From NCBI GenBank assembly GCA_964035575.1, contig OZ037867.1:62001-126000 (forward strand): a stretch of 64,000 bases of DNA, read 5' to 3'. The position numbers were made by a program, and so were the translations under genes. The notes beneath the pieces were generated by a model. That model worked only from the letters and a program-made list of their open reading frames with translations. It did no database searches and was not told where the DNA came from. Within the stretch, counting starts at the first letter, position 1; every line of letters starts with the position of its first letter. This DNA comes from Rhynchopus sp. YZ270_cl-10. Its lineage: Eukaryota > Euglenozoa > Diplonemea > Diplonemida > Diplonemidae. Shown here one piece after another: positions 52,287 to 64,000 of the stretch.

Positions 52287-53566
52287 CTAGAGCAGCTTCG
52301 ACACCACATATCCACCAGACGCAACGAGCAGCAGGAACAGCACCACCAGCACGCCGAAGTACGAGAAGAGATACAGCTCCTTCAGGTGCATCAGGTAGTA
52401 CACTATGACCTTGCCGGTCAGTTTGCTTTCGCCTTCGACGCGCGCTGCGAACACAAAGCTTACCTGCGGTGTGGTTAAGATGTAATAGAGCACAAAGTGA
52501 AGTTGATAGTGCAAACGCCTCTGGGACGCAGGCACTGACACTCCGCGGGTTATCGAACCCCGGAGTGTCGCGCTTGGGAGTGGTTTACAGGGAAGCTGTA
52601 ATCAGACAGAAAAGACAAAACACCATACCTCCTTCAGCTCCGACGCCTTGACTCCACCCTTGACGTACGTCTCCAGCGCGATTTTGTACCCTATAGGGTT
52701 AATCTTCGCCTTGGCACTCTCGTACACCTCACGCCGCACACCGAAGAAGCCCGACATCGGGTCCGACAGTGGTGTGAGGGGGCGAGCGAGGAGACGTGCA
52801 CCCCACGAGATCACCCTTCTGTGCACAGGCCAGTCGGATGAGACGCCACCTTTCTCTCCATATCTGTGAAGTGTAGGTGAAACCAATCCGTAAAATAGGA
52901 CCAAAAAGTCGTCAACAATTTTGCATGAAAATGAGAGCTAGCAGTGCAGTGTTCGCGAATGGCAATGTATGGGTGGTTGTGGTCACATACCTAGTCCCAA
53001 GCACAAACTTGACCCCCGGTGTGCTGAGTGCCTTCAGCATATCCGGTACGGAGGTAGGGGGGTGCTGCAGATCCGCGTCCATGCAGAGAAGGAACTGTAT
53101 GTGGTTGTATGTTATGAAATGTGTTATTTTTGGGTTGCAATTCTTTTTTCGGAATATGCAAACGATTCAAAGCTAAAAAGACCTCACCCGGGACGTCTTT
53201 ACGCCCACCATTGACCATTTTGTCACTCAATACTGCCTTGAGAATTGAGGGCCGGAGAGGGAGAGGGTAAAGGGGGGGTTGGGTTGGCCAACATACAGAT
53301 CCTCTGCTCTCGTTAAAGCCGTGCATCACTGCTGAGGACAAACCGCGTTCCTTTGTGCGCACAATCGCACGCACGTTGTACCCATCCGCCTTAAGCTCAG
53401 TGCAGAACTTAGCAGTGTCGTCAGGCGAATTGTCGTCTACAATGATAAGCTCTGTCTCGTCTGCCATGCCCTTTGCGGTCAGCGCCGCGAAGATCTGAGT
53501 CGTAAGCGGCTTGATATTTGCAGCCTCCTGGTAGGCAGGCACAACAATCGAGTAGTTGATACTCAT
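52287..53566 (-). CDS. DPM1: Dolichol-phosphate mannosyltransferase, four exons
   Basis: Exons: 53566-53297, 53094-52991, 52863-52629 and 52463-52287, giving 261 residues, close to yeast Dpm1. Introns of 202, 127 and 165 nt begin GTATGT, GTATGT and GTATGG. The enzyme moves mannose from GDP-mannose to dolichol phosphate at the ER for N-glycans, GPI anchors and O/C-mannosylation. Family marks: IVVPAYQEAANIKPL (GT-A nucleotide fold), ELIIVDDNSPDDTA, the DxD in LLCMDADLQHPP (exon 2), DPMSGFFGVRREV and VEGESKLTGK. A C-terminal span (LFSYFGVLVVLFLLLVASGG) anchors it, as in yeast and trypanosome Dpm1 and unlike the soluble human DPM1. The last intron holds a family 3 repeat and a GACACTCC hairpin. 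Confidence 0.95.
52491..52570 (+). repeat. Family 3 repeat plus strong hairpin, inside DPM1 intron 3
   Basis: AAAGTGAAGTTGATAGTGC and CGCCTCTGGGACGCAGGCAC match the copy at 19402. Immediately after, GACACTCC..GGAGTGTC (8 bp) encloses GGGTT[ATCG]AACCC (5 bp), 52538-52570. Confidence 0.7.
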
Positions 53567-54509
53567 TTTTGGTGGGATGTGTATGGGGGGGTGGACAGTG
53601 TATTGGTCCCTAGTGTCTCATATAAGAAGTCAGAGTGAACAGGGTGCAATGGGCAGCGTTGAAACGTTGAAAGATGGATAATATGCTTTACGCATACATC
53701 TGCCCAACGAAACAATCCGAGACCTCGTTTAGGAAACGCCAGGTGGGGGGGTGGGCGTCTTGTGGGGGGAAAAAAGCGGTTCCTTTTGTTTTTTTTCTTT
53801 CATTTCATTCTTTTCTTTCTGTCTTAACAGGAGGGAGGATGAGCGAATACACACACCGCCCATAAAAAATTTTTTTTTTGACTTGAAATACAAAAGTCGG
53901 TAACAGTGTACCTTTGGTACATCATCTGGTGTACCAGGGTGGACACCCCAACCATGCAGTCCTACATCCATTTCAAAAAGAAACCCCCAACACGACAGAC
54001 AAAAAAAAAAAGTGGTTCCGACTAAATTTTGCTTTTTTTTCTCTTTTGTGCTGCCAGTGTTGCGCCCTTTCTGTGGGAGGGTGATTTCTTATTTTTCGAC
54101 GACCACCTAACGGGTGGGTAGGGTCTGTGCTCAATTCTCAATGTCATCAACACATTTCCTTTTTTTCCAGCCAATGGAAGACTTGAATGCATTGGTCGAC
54201 ACATTTCCTTTTTTGCCCATCTCCAACCCCCATCAACATGGTGTGTTTTTTGTTACAAAATTGAAATAAAACATCACACCGTAAGACGCATGTACCCCAC
54301 AATGTGCACGCATCTGCTGAAAAAAAAATGCACCTCGTTTTGTTCAGGTGACTCCACACAATAATGGATATAATCCAAAGAAACACCCATTGGCGCACAA
54401 CACACGTGCCCCCCCACCTCTTTGTGTACATTTTCTGTGGGGGGGTCAGAAAAGCGCAAAAATACATAACAAAATGCAAAAAAAAAGATGGCTAGCTTTT
54501 GGGGCAGGA
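53567..54509. other. Spacer with repeats
   Basis: No gene is seen. AAGATGGATAATATGCTTTA near 53664 with GCATACATCT forms a family 1-like hairpin (TATGC/GCATA, outer AGATG/CATCT). The family 2 copy is listed separately. Confidence 0.5.
53880..53974 (+). repeat. Family 2 repeat, copy lacking the 3' end
   Basis: GACTTGAAATACAAAAGTCG, AACAGTGTACCTTTGGTAC, ATCTGGTGTACCAGGGTGGA and CCAACCATGCAGTCCTACAT, stopping at CCATTTC. Confidence 0.75.
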
Positions 54510-57867
<3,358 letters not shown>

Positions 57868-58215
57868 CTGCAGGGGAGAAGGGGAAGGAGGAGGTGTTTG
57901 GAGGACATCATGGAAATGCAAAAAAAGACTGTTTTGTGGCAAAAAAATACACAAAATAATGTCGAACCTTCACCAAAATGAAGCAAAAGATCATTTCATA
58001 TACTTTTCTACTGAATAGAAGGTATAGGATGCACCATAAAAAAGAGAAATAGCAAAAAAAAACAAGTAATTGCTATCGGAAAAAAAACGGGGTGTGGTGT
58101 GGAACTCCATCCTGTAGAAATAATCTACAACACGCCCAGCATTCTGCTCTTCTGCAGGTATGCTAACGCTCTTCGTACGCTGCCAGACCCACTGGCACGC
58201 CAGCATCTGAAACGT
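57868..58215. other. Spacer between the PDZ and DENN genes
   Basis: A-rich. If the PDZ gene has a further 5' exon it should lie here or beyond, but no minus-strand GTATG donor was found. Confidence 0.4.
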
Positions 58216-59695
58216 TCAAGAAGGGGGGCTGTCCTCTTCGTCCAGCACCATCTGCTCGATAGCGTTGTTGGACGCCCGCTCGGCAGGCTCGGCGTGGTCC
58301 AGCTCGTTTTTGCCCACAGGCTCCCCACATTGTCGTCGTCGTTGGAGCAGTGCGGAAGGAACACAGAATGCACAGACTACAACACATCGATCACACCAGG
58401 CGCATCAGCACCTCCAGCAAATCGCCAGGATGCTACGGTGGTTTCGAAAATCGCGCGGAGTTTTCCACAGCACACCCGTTTTTCCTTAGCAATTACTTGT
58501 CCTTGTTGTTATTGTTGTTTTCAACCACCTTCCTTCAACCCTTGTAGGATCAGTTGTTATTTTTTTCGCGAAAACATGAAATTACACATTTCAAGAGAAC
58601 AAATTAAAAAGGGTCCTTATTTGCATTTTTGGGCTCCGCCCGTGCAGTGGTGGGGTCAATCTCGAAAATTGGACAATTTTTTGATCACTTAAATTTTGAG
58701 AAATATGAGCCCGGTTCCTTATACGTGGGGCCCATTTTTGGCTAAAATTTTCCTCAAAATCTGGTTTTGTAAAATTGACCCTTTACTCCCCCCCCACATC
58801 GATTTCAATACTATACCTTACTTCACCTACGGTTACCCTTACAGGGGGGTGAAGGAAGGTAAGTTGAAAAAAAACGTTGGGGTAAACCCACACCTGTGAT
58901 GCTTCCCCTACGGGTATCACCCAAAACAACGCCCTCTGTTGGCAGTGCTGCAGCCTTTTCAAGCATCTCCGAGTGAATCCCCATGATGTACGGTGTAGGC
59001 GAGCAGATCGCGTCCAGCATATGTGGAGGCAGCACCGGCACGAAGGGGTGGTGCCACTTGAAAGGGAATATCATTGCCGTCAACGCATGGATGCATCCCG
59101 TCACCACGTCGAGGTCGTCCCCTGTTATCAACACATGCCTCTCCTCAAATACCGCAGCCAGCAGGTCTAGCCCCCCCGAAATCCCAAAGGTCGCAAAAAA
59201 CTCTGGAATAGGCGCATCCACAAGGGGAAACAGATCGCCCGGTCGCGACACATAAAAGCGGTTCTCTGGGGTCACCACCGCGAAACGGTCTCCCGGGGCT
59301 GGGAAGGGGACTGTCTTGAAGAGGGCTTGCGCGACGGCAGCTTGGGTACCGTATCCGTACTGCAGCTCTGCGTAGCCTAGCACCTCATAGAAAAGGTCGA
59401 ACCAGGGGTGTGGGGAAAGGAGGCAGAGACAGTCGAGAGCGGAGTGCTGTCTTGCGGTGGGGCGTATGCAGAATCCATAGAGCCAGCGTCCGTTTTTGTC
59501 GGTAAGTGTGAAGGTAAACCGTGCAGTGCGCACTGCAGCCGCCCGCGTTGCCTCTGGAAAGCAAAAATCGCAGACCTTCGGGTGCACCTCAAGCAGCTCT
59601 TGAGTGGTCTTAGGGTAGCACTCCAACACGCTCACCTCCTGCTTGCGTGACGCAGAGCCGAAGTGTTTGCGTGCTGCGAAGAAGTAGTCGAACAT
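58216..59695 (-). CDS. DENN-domain protein, probably two exons, short
   Basis: Exon 1 is 59695-58894, starting MFDYFFAARKHFGSASRKQE. It shows a uDENN-like part (RFTFTLTDKNGRWLYGFCIR) and a cDENN core (LLAAVFEERHVLITGDDLDV; AMIFPFKWHHPFVPVLPPHM; YIMGIHSEML). The frame then leaves coding at a GTGTGG donor (58893). A stretch at 58376-58216 reads in frame as the expected continuation (PSALLQRRRQCGEPVGKNEL .. VLDEEDSPPS, stop), implying a 517-nt intron; that join is inferred and its acceptor (TTGTAG) is weak. Total about 320 residues. DENN proteins are GDP/GTP exchange factors for Rab GTPases. The dDENN part appears absent, so activity is uncertain. A family 2 repeat fragment lies a few bases upstream of the ATG. 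Confidence 0.75.
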
Positions 59696-59705
59696 CGCAT
59701 TAAGA

Positions 59706-59745
59706 TTTAAGTCTTGAAAATACAACAGCCCGTGACAGTGTACCT
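59706..59745 (+). repeat. Family 2 repeat fragment next to the DENN start codon
   Basis: GTCTTGAAAATACAACAGCC then CGTGACAGTGTACCTTA. It starts about 11 bases upstream of the DENN ATG and so probably forms part of its 5' leader. Confidence 0.65.
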
Positions 59746-60419
59746 TATTTAGGGGTGTTGTTGGTGGGTGGGTCTTGGGGTGGGTCCTATGGGAATGCGG
59801 CTTAATTTGACTCATTCAACAGAGTATTTTAGGTCAGGAGGACAATGTACGGATTGAAAAGCTCTTTCTCGATCCATTGCATGGATCGAGAGAGTATCGA
59901 AGAAAGAGACGCATCTTTGGATGCAAAGTAGGAGAAGGAAGGGGGAGGAAAGGGAAGGGAAGGGAAGGGAGGAGGAGAGAGAGTAGGGTTAACTTACTAC
60001 TGTGTCTCTGGATAGCTATATGTGGGGGTAGTAGGGGAGGTGTACCAGGACCACATGAAACACAACCCTGTAGGATACTCACCTTTTTTTTTGAGGCACC
60101 TGAATCTTTCGTGGCGTTGACGCGTTTCTTTTGAGTTTTTCCCCCTCCCCACCCACCTGATTTTTACCCCGCGTATAGGCGCGTAAAAGCGCGTACGGAC
60201 GGTCCGTATATGCCTGTACGGCCCTATACGTGCCTATACACGCCTTTACGCGCCTATACGCGGGGTAAAAATCAGGTGGCTCCCACCCACCGCCCCAAAA
60301 CAAAAAAATAAATAAAAAAAGCGCTCATGCCAGAGAAAAAGGGCTCATCTAGAGTTAAAAATTTATTCATTTTTGAAATAATCTGCCAAGCCCATATCCT
60401 ATACCCCCCCTCAACTCCC
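59746..60419. other. Spacer with a large inverted repeat
   Basis: No gene is seen. Holds a GAAAGGGAAG-type purine tract (59940-59985), a 10-bp hairpin GATCCATTGCATGGATC (59872-59888) and the inverted repeat listed separately. Confidence 0.5.
60153..60279. repeat. Long inverted repeat (foldback), about 40-bp arms
   Basis: The left arm begins CCACCTGATTTTTACCCCGC and continues GTATAGGCGCGTAAAAGCG; the right arm (about 60237-60279) is its reverse complement with one mismatch, ending GGGTAAAAATCAGGTGG. The roughly 45-base centre contains GTATA/TATAC-rich partial palindromes. It could be a foldback element or a small MITE; no target-site duplication is evident. Confidence 0.85.
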
Positions 60420-62183
60420 TCACTGCTTGGCCTCAGTATCTTTTTCGTCCTCTTCAGGTTGTGGGTCCTTTTTCTTCTCCTCCTTTTCTTCCTCCTTCTT
60501 CTCCTCCTCCTCCTTCTTTTCCTCTTCTGCTGGCTTCTCTGCCTTGGAAACTTCGCCGTCCTTTGAGGATATAGAGGTGTCTTTTACAGAACGTCGTTCA
60601 GGATTGCACGCTTCTAAGGCAGCGAGGAATGCGGTGTGCCATGTGACCAATGCGTCGGGCGTGTCGGGGGTGAAGGAGGCGCACGGGATGTAGTCGCTCC
60701 AGGCAGAGAAGGAGCCTTTGTCGTCTTCGAGAAGGAGCTCCGCGTCCCGGAGGGGGAAGACCTGGGTGCTGGCGGTGCTCTTCTTGTCGGGGCGGATGGT
60801 GAAGTAGCAGCTGTGGAGGGTCACGTAGCGTCTCCCCCAGTTGCCGCCGACCCAGGAGTCGCCCGTCTTGCACACAAGGTAGCCAGACAGCAGTGCCATG
60901 TCCAGCTTCTCCGGCACAACGTCGCCTCGGTTCTCAAAGTGCGGCACCGCAGGGCACAGTGGGTACTCCGTGAACACACGGTGGTACATCTCTCGTGCTT
61001 CGATGTTCGCTTGGCGTGAAGGGTTTGCTTGCAGCATTGCGACATCGACTTTGACGGCCCACTGTGGAGAGGGAGAGGGAGATGTGTTTGGTATGGGTTG
61101 CGAGAAGGCAGTCCTTTTTTTGGTTTTTGAGGAGGTGTGCATACCATAAGCTTCTCAACCTCGTTCTTTGTGAAGAGGCTGTAGGAGACGTTGTCCGCGT
61201 CAGTGATGGTGAACATGAAGCACTCAGGTTCTGGGTCGGGCTGCACGTCTTCTATCTTGGCACCTACGAGCGAGACCTTCTTCATCGCAGAGATCGGCTT
61301 CATCGGGTCGTCACCTAGGTAGAGGTCCTGCGCCACGAGCACGCACCAGCGGCGCTGTTTGCTGGAGAGCCATCCGTTCGTCTTCTCCCACAGAAACCCA
61401 GAGTAAAATATCCGCTTGTCCTGCAGGTGGATCGGCAGCGACGTGTTCAGGTCCGCCACCACCTGCGCGGCCTCGAGGGCAGGCATCGCAGCGCTGCTCT
61501 CAGGGTACTTCTTGAGCACCTCTGCGAGAAGCTCCTCCTCCTTGCCGTTGAAGCGGTCCAGCATGTCTTCCACTATCGAGAGCTGTGGGGTGATAGGTAA
61601 AGGAGTGAAGGAGTGAGGCATGAGGCCGTTTTGCAGAGGGGCTCTCAGAGAGAGAGAGTGTGTGTTTGGTAGCGAATAGGGGTAAGCGTTGTGGAGGATG
61701 TGGTCCCCAAGCTAGCCGTGTACGTGTGTGTTGACATACCTTGTCCTTGTTGTGCTTCTCGTAGTGTTTGAGCAGCTTCTCCTTAATCTCGTCCCGTCGT
61801 ATGAGTGCTGCGTACGGTTTCTTCTGCTCGAGCACAAGGTTGCTTAGGTCGCTGCGGTGTGCAGCGATCAAGGCGTCCACCTCAGGGAGCTGTGGGTAGG
61901 AAGGTGGGTCGGTGGTGGAAATGGTCAATAGGATAGTAGTGTTACCACCCATTCTCCTGCATTCGGGTAGCGGAGTGTTCACGCTTTCCCAGGTGGTGGG
62001 TGATGTAGGTGGGGGGGGGGACACAAAACCATACCTTGTCCTTGTCATACGACGTGAACAACGCTGTCAATAATATCTTTGCTGCCTCCTCCTTCCCGTT
62101 GTCCTGTTCCTGTAAGGGTGGGTGATAAAGGGTGTACCTCCGAATCATATGCATACCGTGGAACCACCCCACAGGAACGACAT
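60420..62183 (-). CDS. Double PH-domain protein with helical N-terminal modules, five exons
   Basis: Exons: 62183-62157 (MSFLWGGST), 62109-62035, 61889-61740, 61582-61145 and 61061-60420, for 443 residues. Introns of 47, 145, 157 and 83 nt start GTATGC, GTATGG, GTATGT and GTATGC, all phase 0. Exons 2 and 3 encode helical segments that each end in DKDK or NKDK (LLTALFTSYDKDK; LLKHYEKHNKDK). Exon 4 carries a PH domain (FYSGFLWEKTNGWLSSKQRR, MFTITDADNVSYSLF). Exon 5 carries a second (LLSGYLVCKTGDSWVGGNWG, RRYVTLHSCYFTIRP) and a Lys/Glu-rich tail. PH domains bind phosphoinositides or proteins, so a membrane-linked role is inferred. The partial exon at the right edge ends with a similar peptide, so a tandem relative may lie upstream. 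Confidence 0.82.
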
Positions 62184-62659
62184 CTGTGTGCTAGGTGTAC
62201 AGTTCGGGTGTGTCGTATGCTCTCTTTTTTTATGCGGCTTTTTGGAGAGGCTGTTTAGACCTAGTATGGTCTCCGCGTTGTGTATGCCTGGTCGAGTGGG
62301 TGAGGGTAGATTCGTGCCAATAAAAGAACCCCACTCCCTTAATACGTAGTTTCATAGTTTCAGGAGTACGAAAAAAATGTGTGCCATCCCGGAGCTCCAG
62401 CCCCTTGCAAGATTGGCATGTGAGGAAATGAATGCTGGACAGCGGAAAGGGTTTGGCACTCCGGACATCACCTTTTGCGAGACGTCATGCTCATGACAAG
62501 CAATGACAGGAACCTTTGCCATGACTGTCGTTTCTTTTGTAGATGTCTATACGAGGAAACGTCTGCACGCTACCGACCTGACATATTTTTTCTTATTCCG
62601 CAAAGGTGGGGAACGTGAGATGATATGCAATATGCGAGTGAATGACCACTTAAAGTGCG

Positions 62660-62740
62660 TAAAGGCGCGTAAAGGCGCGTAACGTAACGTAACGTAACGT
62701 AACGTAACGTAACGTAACGTAACGTAACGTAACGTAACGT
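62660..62740. repeat. (AACGT)12 array with GTAAAGGCGC leader
   Basis: Two copies of GTAAAGGCGC (62660-62679) lead into twelve perfect AACGT units (62681-62740). The GGCGCGTAAAGGCG motif is also in the foldback at 60153-60279, 2.4 kb away. Confidence 0.9.
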
Positions 62741-63124
62741 CAGCGTTAATGCTACACACCACACAACAAGGCGCGAAAAAAAAAAATTCACCTTTTTTTG
62801 GTCCCCCTGGGAGGCCAAAACCCCAGATCCTGCGGGAAGCCCTGAACTCATAACAAAAAAAAAGAAGAAAAAAGACCTGAAACCCACATCCCCACAACCT
62901 TCCTCCACCCCCACCGTTGCATCCTGTTTTACCCTCTTTCACTGCCCCCTGTAGAAATTGTACTTCGACCTCCGCAAACGCTGAACAAAATATTGCATTC
63001 GTGTGAACTAAGATTCATATTTCACTCTCAGTCATGAGGGTGGTGCCTCTGGGGTGGACTTTCGCACCGCATTAGAAACTTACCGCAAACCCCTGTCTCA
63101 TTACCCTGCACACCCATTCGTAAG

Positions 63125-63530
63125 TTAGAAACCGCTTCCCCCGACGGGACAAGGTCCGTTAGTCACACCATCCATCAGGAAGAACATGAGGCGGTCCAGA
63201 ATCTCTTTGTGTACTTGCTTCTGTACATCCTGAAGGTTTGTCTGGGAAGGCAATTCTTGGACCATCGTGTCGTTCTCAAAGTTGCAGAAAAGACAGTAAA
63301 CGATCTCTTCCTGAACACCGAAGCAGATGGACTTCATTTCATCTAACAAGCGCGATTTTCCATCACCCATGCCTGCCTATACGACTGACACAACACTCCT
63401 GCTCTGCTGTGCTAGAACCCTATTCTGCTGGAGCTTCCGCAGAGTCCACGACCTGTGACCGCCCATCTGCGAACTCAAGTCTCTGTCACGTAGGACCTGC
63501 GCAACGGCAATCACGCCAGGGGGGTCTCTA
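63125..63530 (-). pseudogene. Coding-like minus-strand stretch, one interruption, family unknown
   Basis: One frame reads as protein for about 130 codons with a single stop: PGVIAVAQVLRDRDLSSQMG, then MGDGKSRLLDEMKSICFGVQ and VHKEILDRLMFFLMDG, ending VGGSGF and a stop at 63125. It may be a broken gene copy, or terminal exons of the gene entering at the right edge with an unrecognised intron over the stop. No family is recognised. Confidence 0.35.
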
Positions 63531-63951
63531 GGATAAAATATGTCGCGAATAAGAAAGTCTTTTCCCCCTCCCCCTTTTTCGCTATGTATATTTTTTTTTT
63601 GCGCGTACCATTTATCTATTGCTACGTGCCCTTTTGTTGTTATTGCTTACCACTTGCTTCGGCAAGGTTGGTTGAGGACGTTGGGACCATGTATAAGTAA
63701 TTACCGAGCGAAGCGAGGTGAATATTATGTGCAGCAGGTAACGAGCACGCCTGCAGAAGTTAAAAAACGGCTGCCATATGACAAATACGTAAGTTTATTC
63801 CGATTACACAACGTAGGGGTAGTCTACAAGCACCAGCCAAAAAAGAGTGAGATGGGTGATCAGGGAAAACAAACACCACCACACAACAACTTGACAACCA
63901 CTAAAGGAATGAATCTACACTAGTGCCTGACAGTTAAACATATTTACATAC

Positions 63952-64000
63952 CTTGTCTTCATCGTAACCTGCCTTCGCTGCTGTCAAGGTGCCTTCTCTG
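63952..64000 (-). CDS. Partial exon of the next gene
   Basis: Minus-strand GCCTTGACAG-type coding ends YDEDK directly before a GTATGT donor at 63951. The peptide (EGTLTAAKAGYDEDK) resembles the ends of the helical exons of the double-PH gene to its left (SYDKDK, HNKDK), with the same phase 0. Only 49 bases are visible. Confidence 0.5.

Larger units (their letters stand above)
62184..63951. other. Spacer or intron with pentamer repeat and coding-like relic
   Basis: No intact gene is seen. The stretch is downstream of a partial gene whose donor lies at 63951, so some of it is that gene's intron. The pentamer array and a coding-like minus-strand stretch are listed separately. CCGAGCGAAGCGAGG at about 63704-63718 is the exact reverse complement of bases near 3821-3835. 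Confidence 0.5.

Noticed and set aside
52538-52570. tRNA T-arm (GGGTTATCGAACCCC)
   Set aside because: No acceptor, D or anticodon arms can be placed around it; it is a simple hairpin within an intron.
58099-58692. Plus-strand 197-codon frame
   Set aside because: Composition is not protein-like past the first third, and the minus strand offers a plausible DENN terminal exon there.

Overview
The window is nuclear DNA of a flagellated protist, most likely a euglenozoan and probably a diplonemid or euglenid rather than a kinetoplastid. Three things point there. Every confident protein gene in 64 kb (about 20) lies on the minus strand. A broken small-subunit rRNA fragment (39874-40231) has the GAGGCAGCGAARAGAAATAG-type segment typical of Euglenozoa. 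Start codons often follow a pyrimidine tract plus AG, as expected for spliced-leader trans-splicing. Frequent cis introns argue against a kinetoplastid. The lineage is inferred; no database was searched.

Layout, left to right (genes read right to left): CFAP20DC-like ciliary protein (cut by the left edge); a low-complexity spacer; acylated calpain; a very large ankyrin/ADP-ribosyltransferase/NACHT/pentapeptide/WD40 protein; flavin monooxygenase; BTB protein; two poorly known proteins; SDA1 ribosome-biogenesis factor; a propeller/solenoid trafficking-type protein; a membrane protein with a degenerate nucleotide-cyclase domain; an N-formylglutamate-amidohydrolase-like protein; a small unknown; a mucin-like type I membrane protein; a repeat-rich gene desert (39.5-42.7 kb); an F-box-like protein; an EF-hand/WD40 ciliary-type protein; a PH-like/coiled-coil protein; a second desert (49.7-52.3 kb); dolichol-phosphate mannosyltransferase (DPM1); a PDZ/polyglutamine protein with endocytic-type motifs; a DENN protein; a double-PH protein; and the edge of another gene.

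Twenty-six introns can be placed by reading frame. Most are 42-230 nt, and 23 of 26 begin GTATG. Two much larger introns (777 and 1500 nt) hold decayed coding DNA; the second holds an antisense BED-zinc-finger relic, the only convincing plus-strand coding DNA. The deserts carry three families of short repeats, all in one orientation. One is a hairpin whose stem changes with compensation while its 7-base loop stays nearly fixed.

The genes do not form a metabolic pathway. Several (CFAP20DC, EF-hand/WD40, acylated calpain, cyclase-like, PH-like) suit flagellar or membrane biology. The NACHT-ART protein has the architecture of an innate-immune sensor with a built-in effector.
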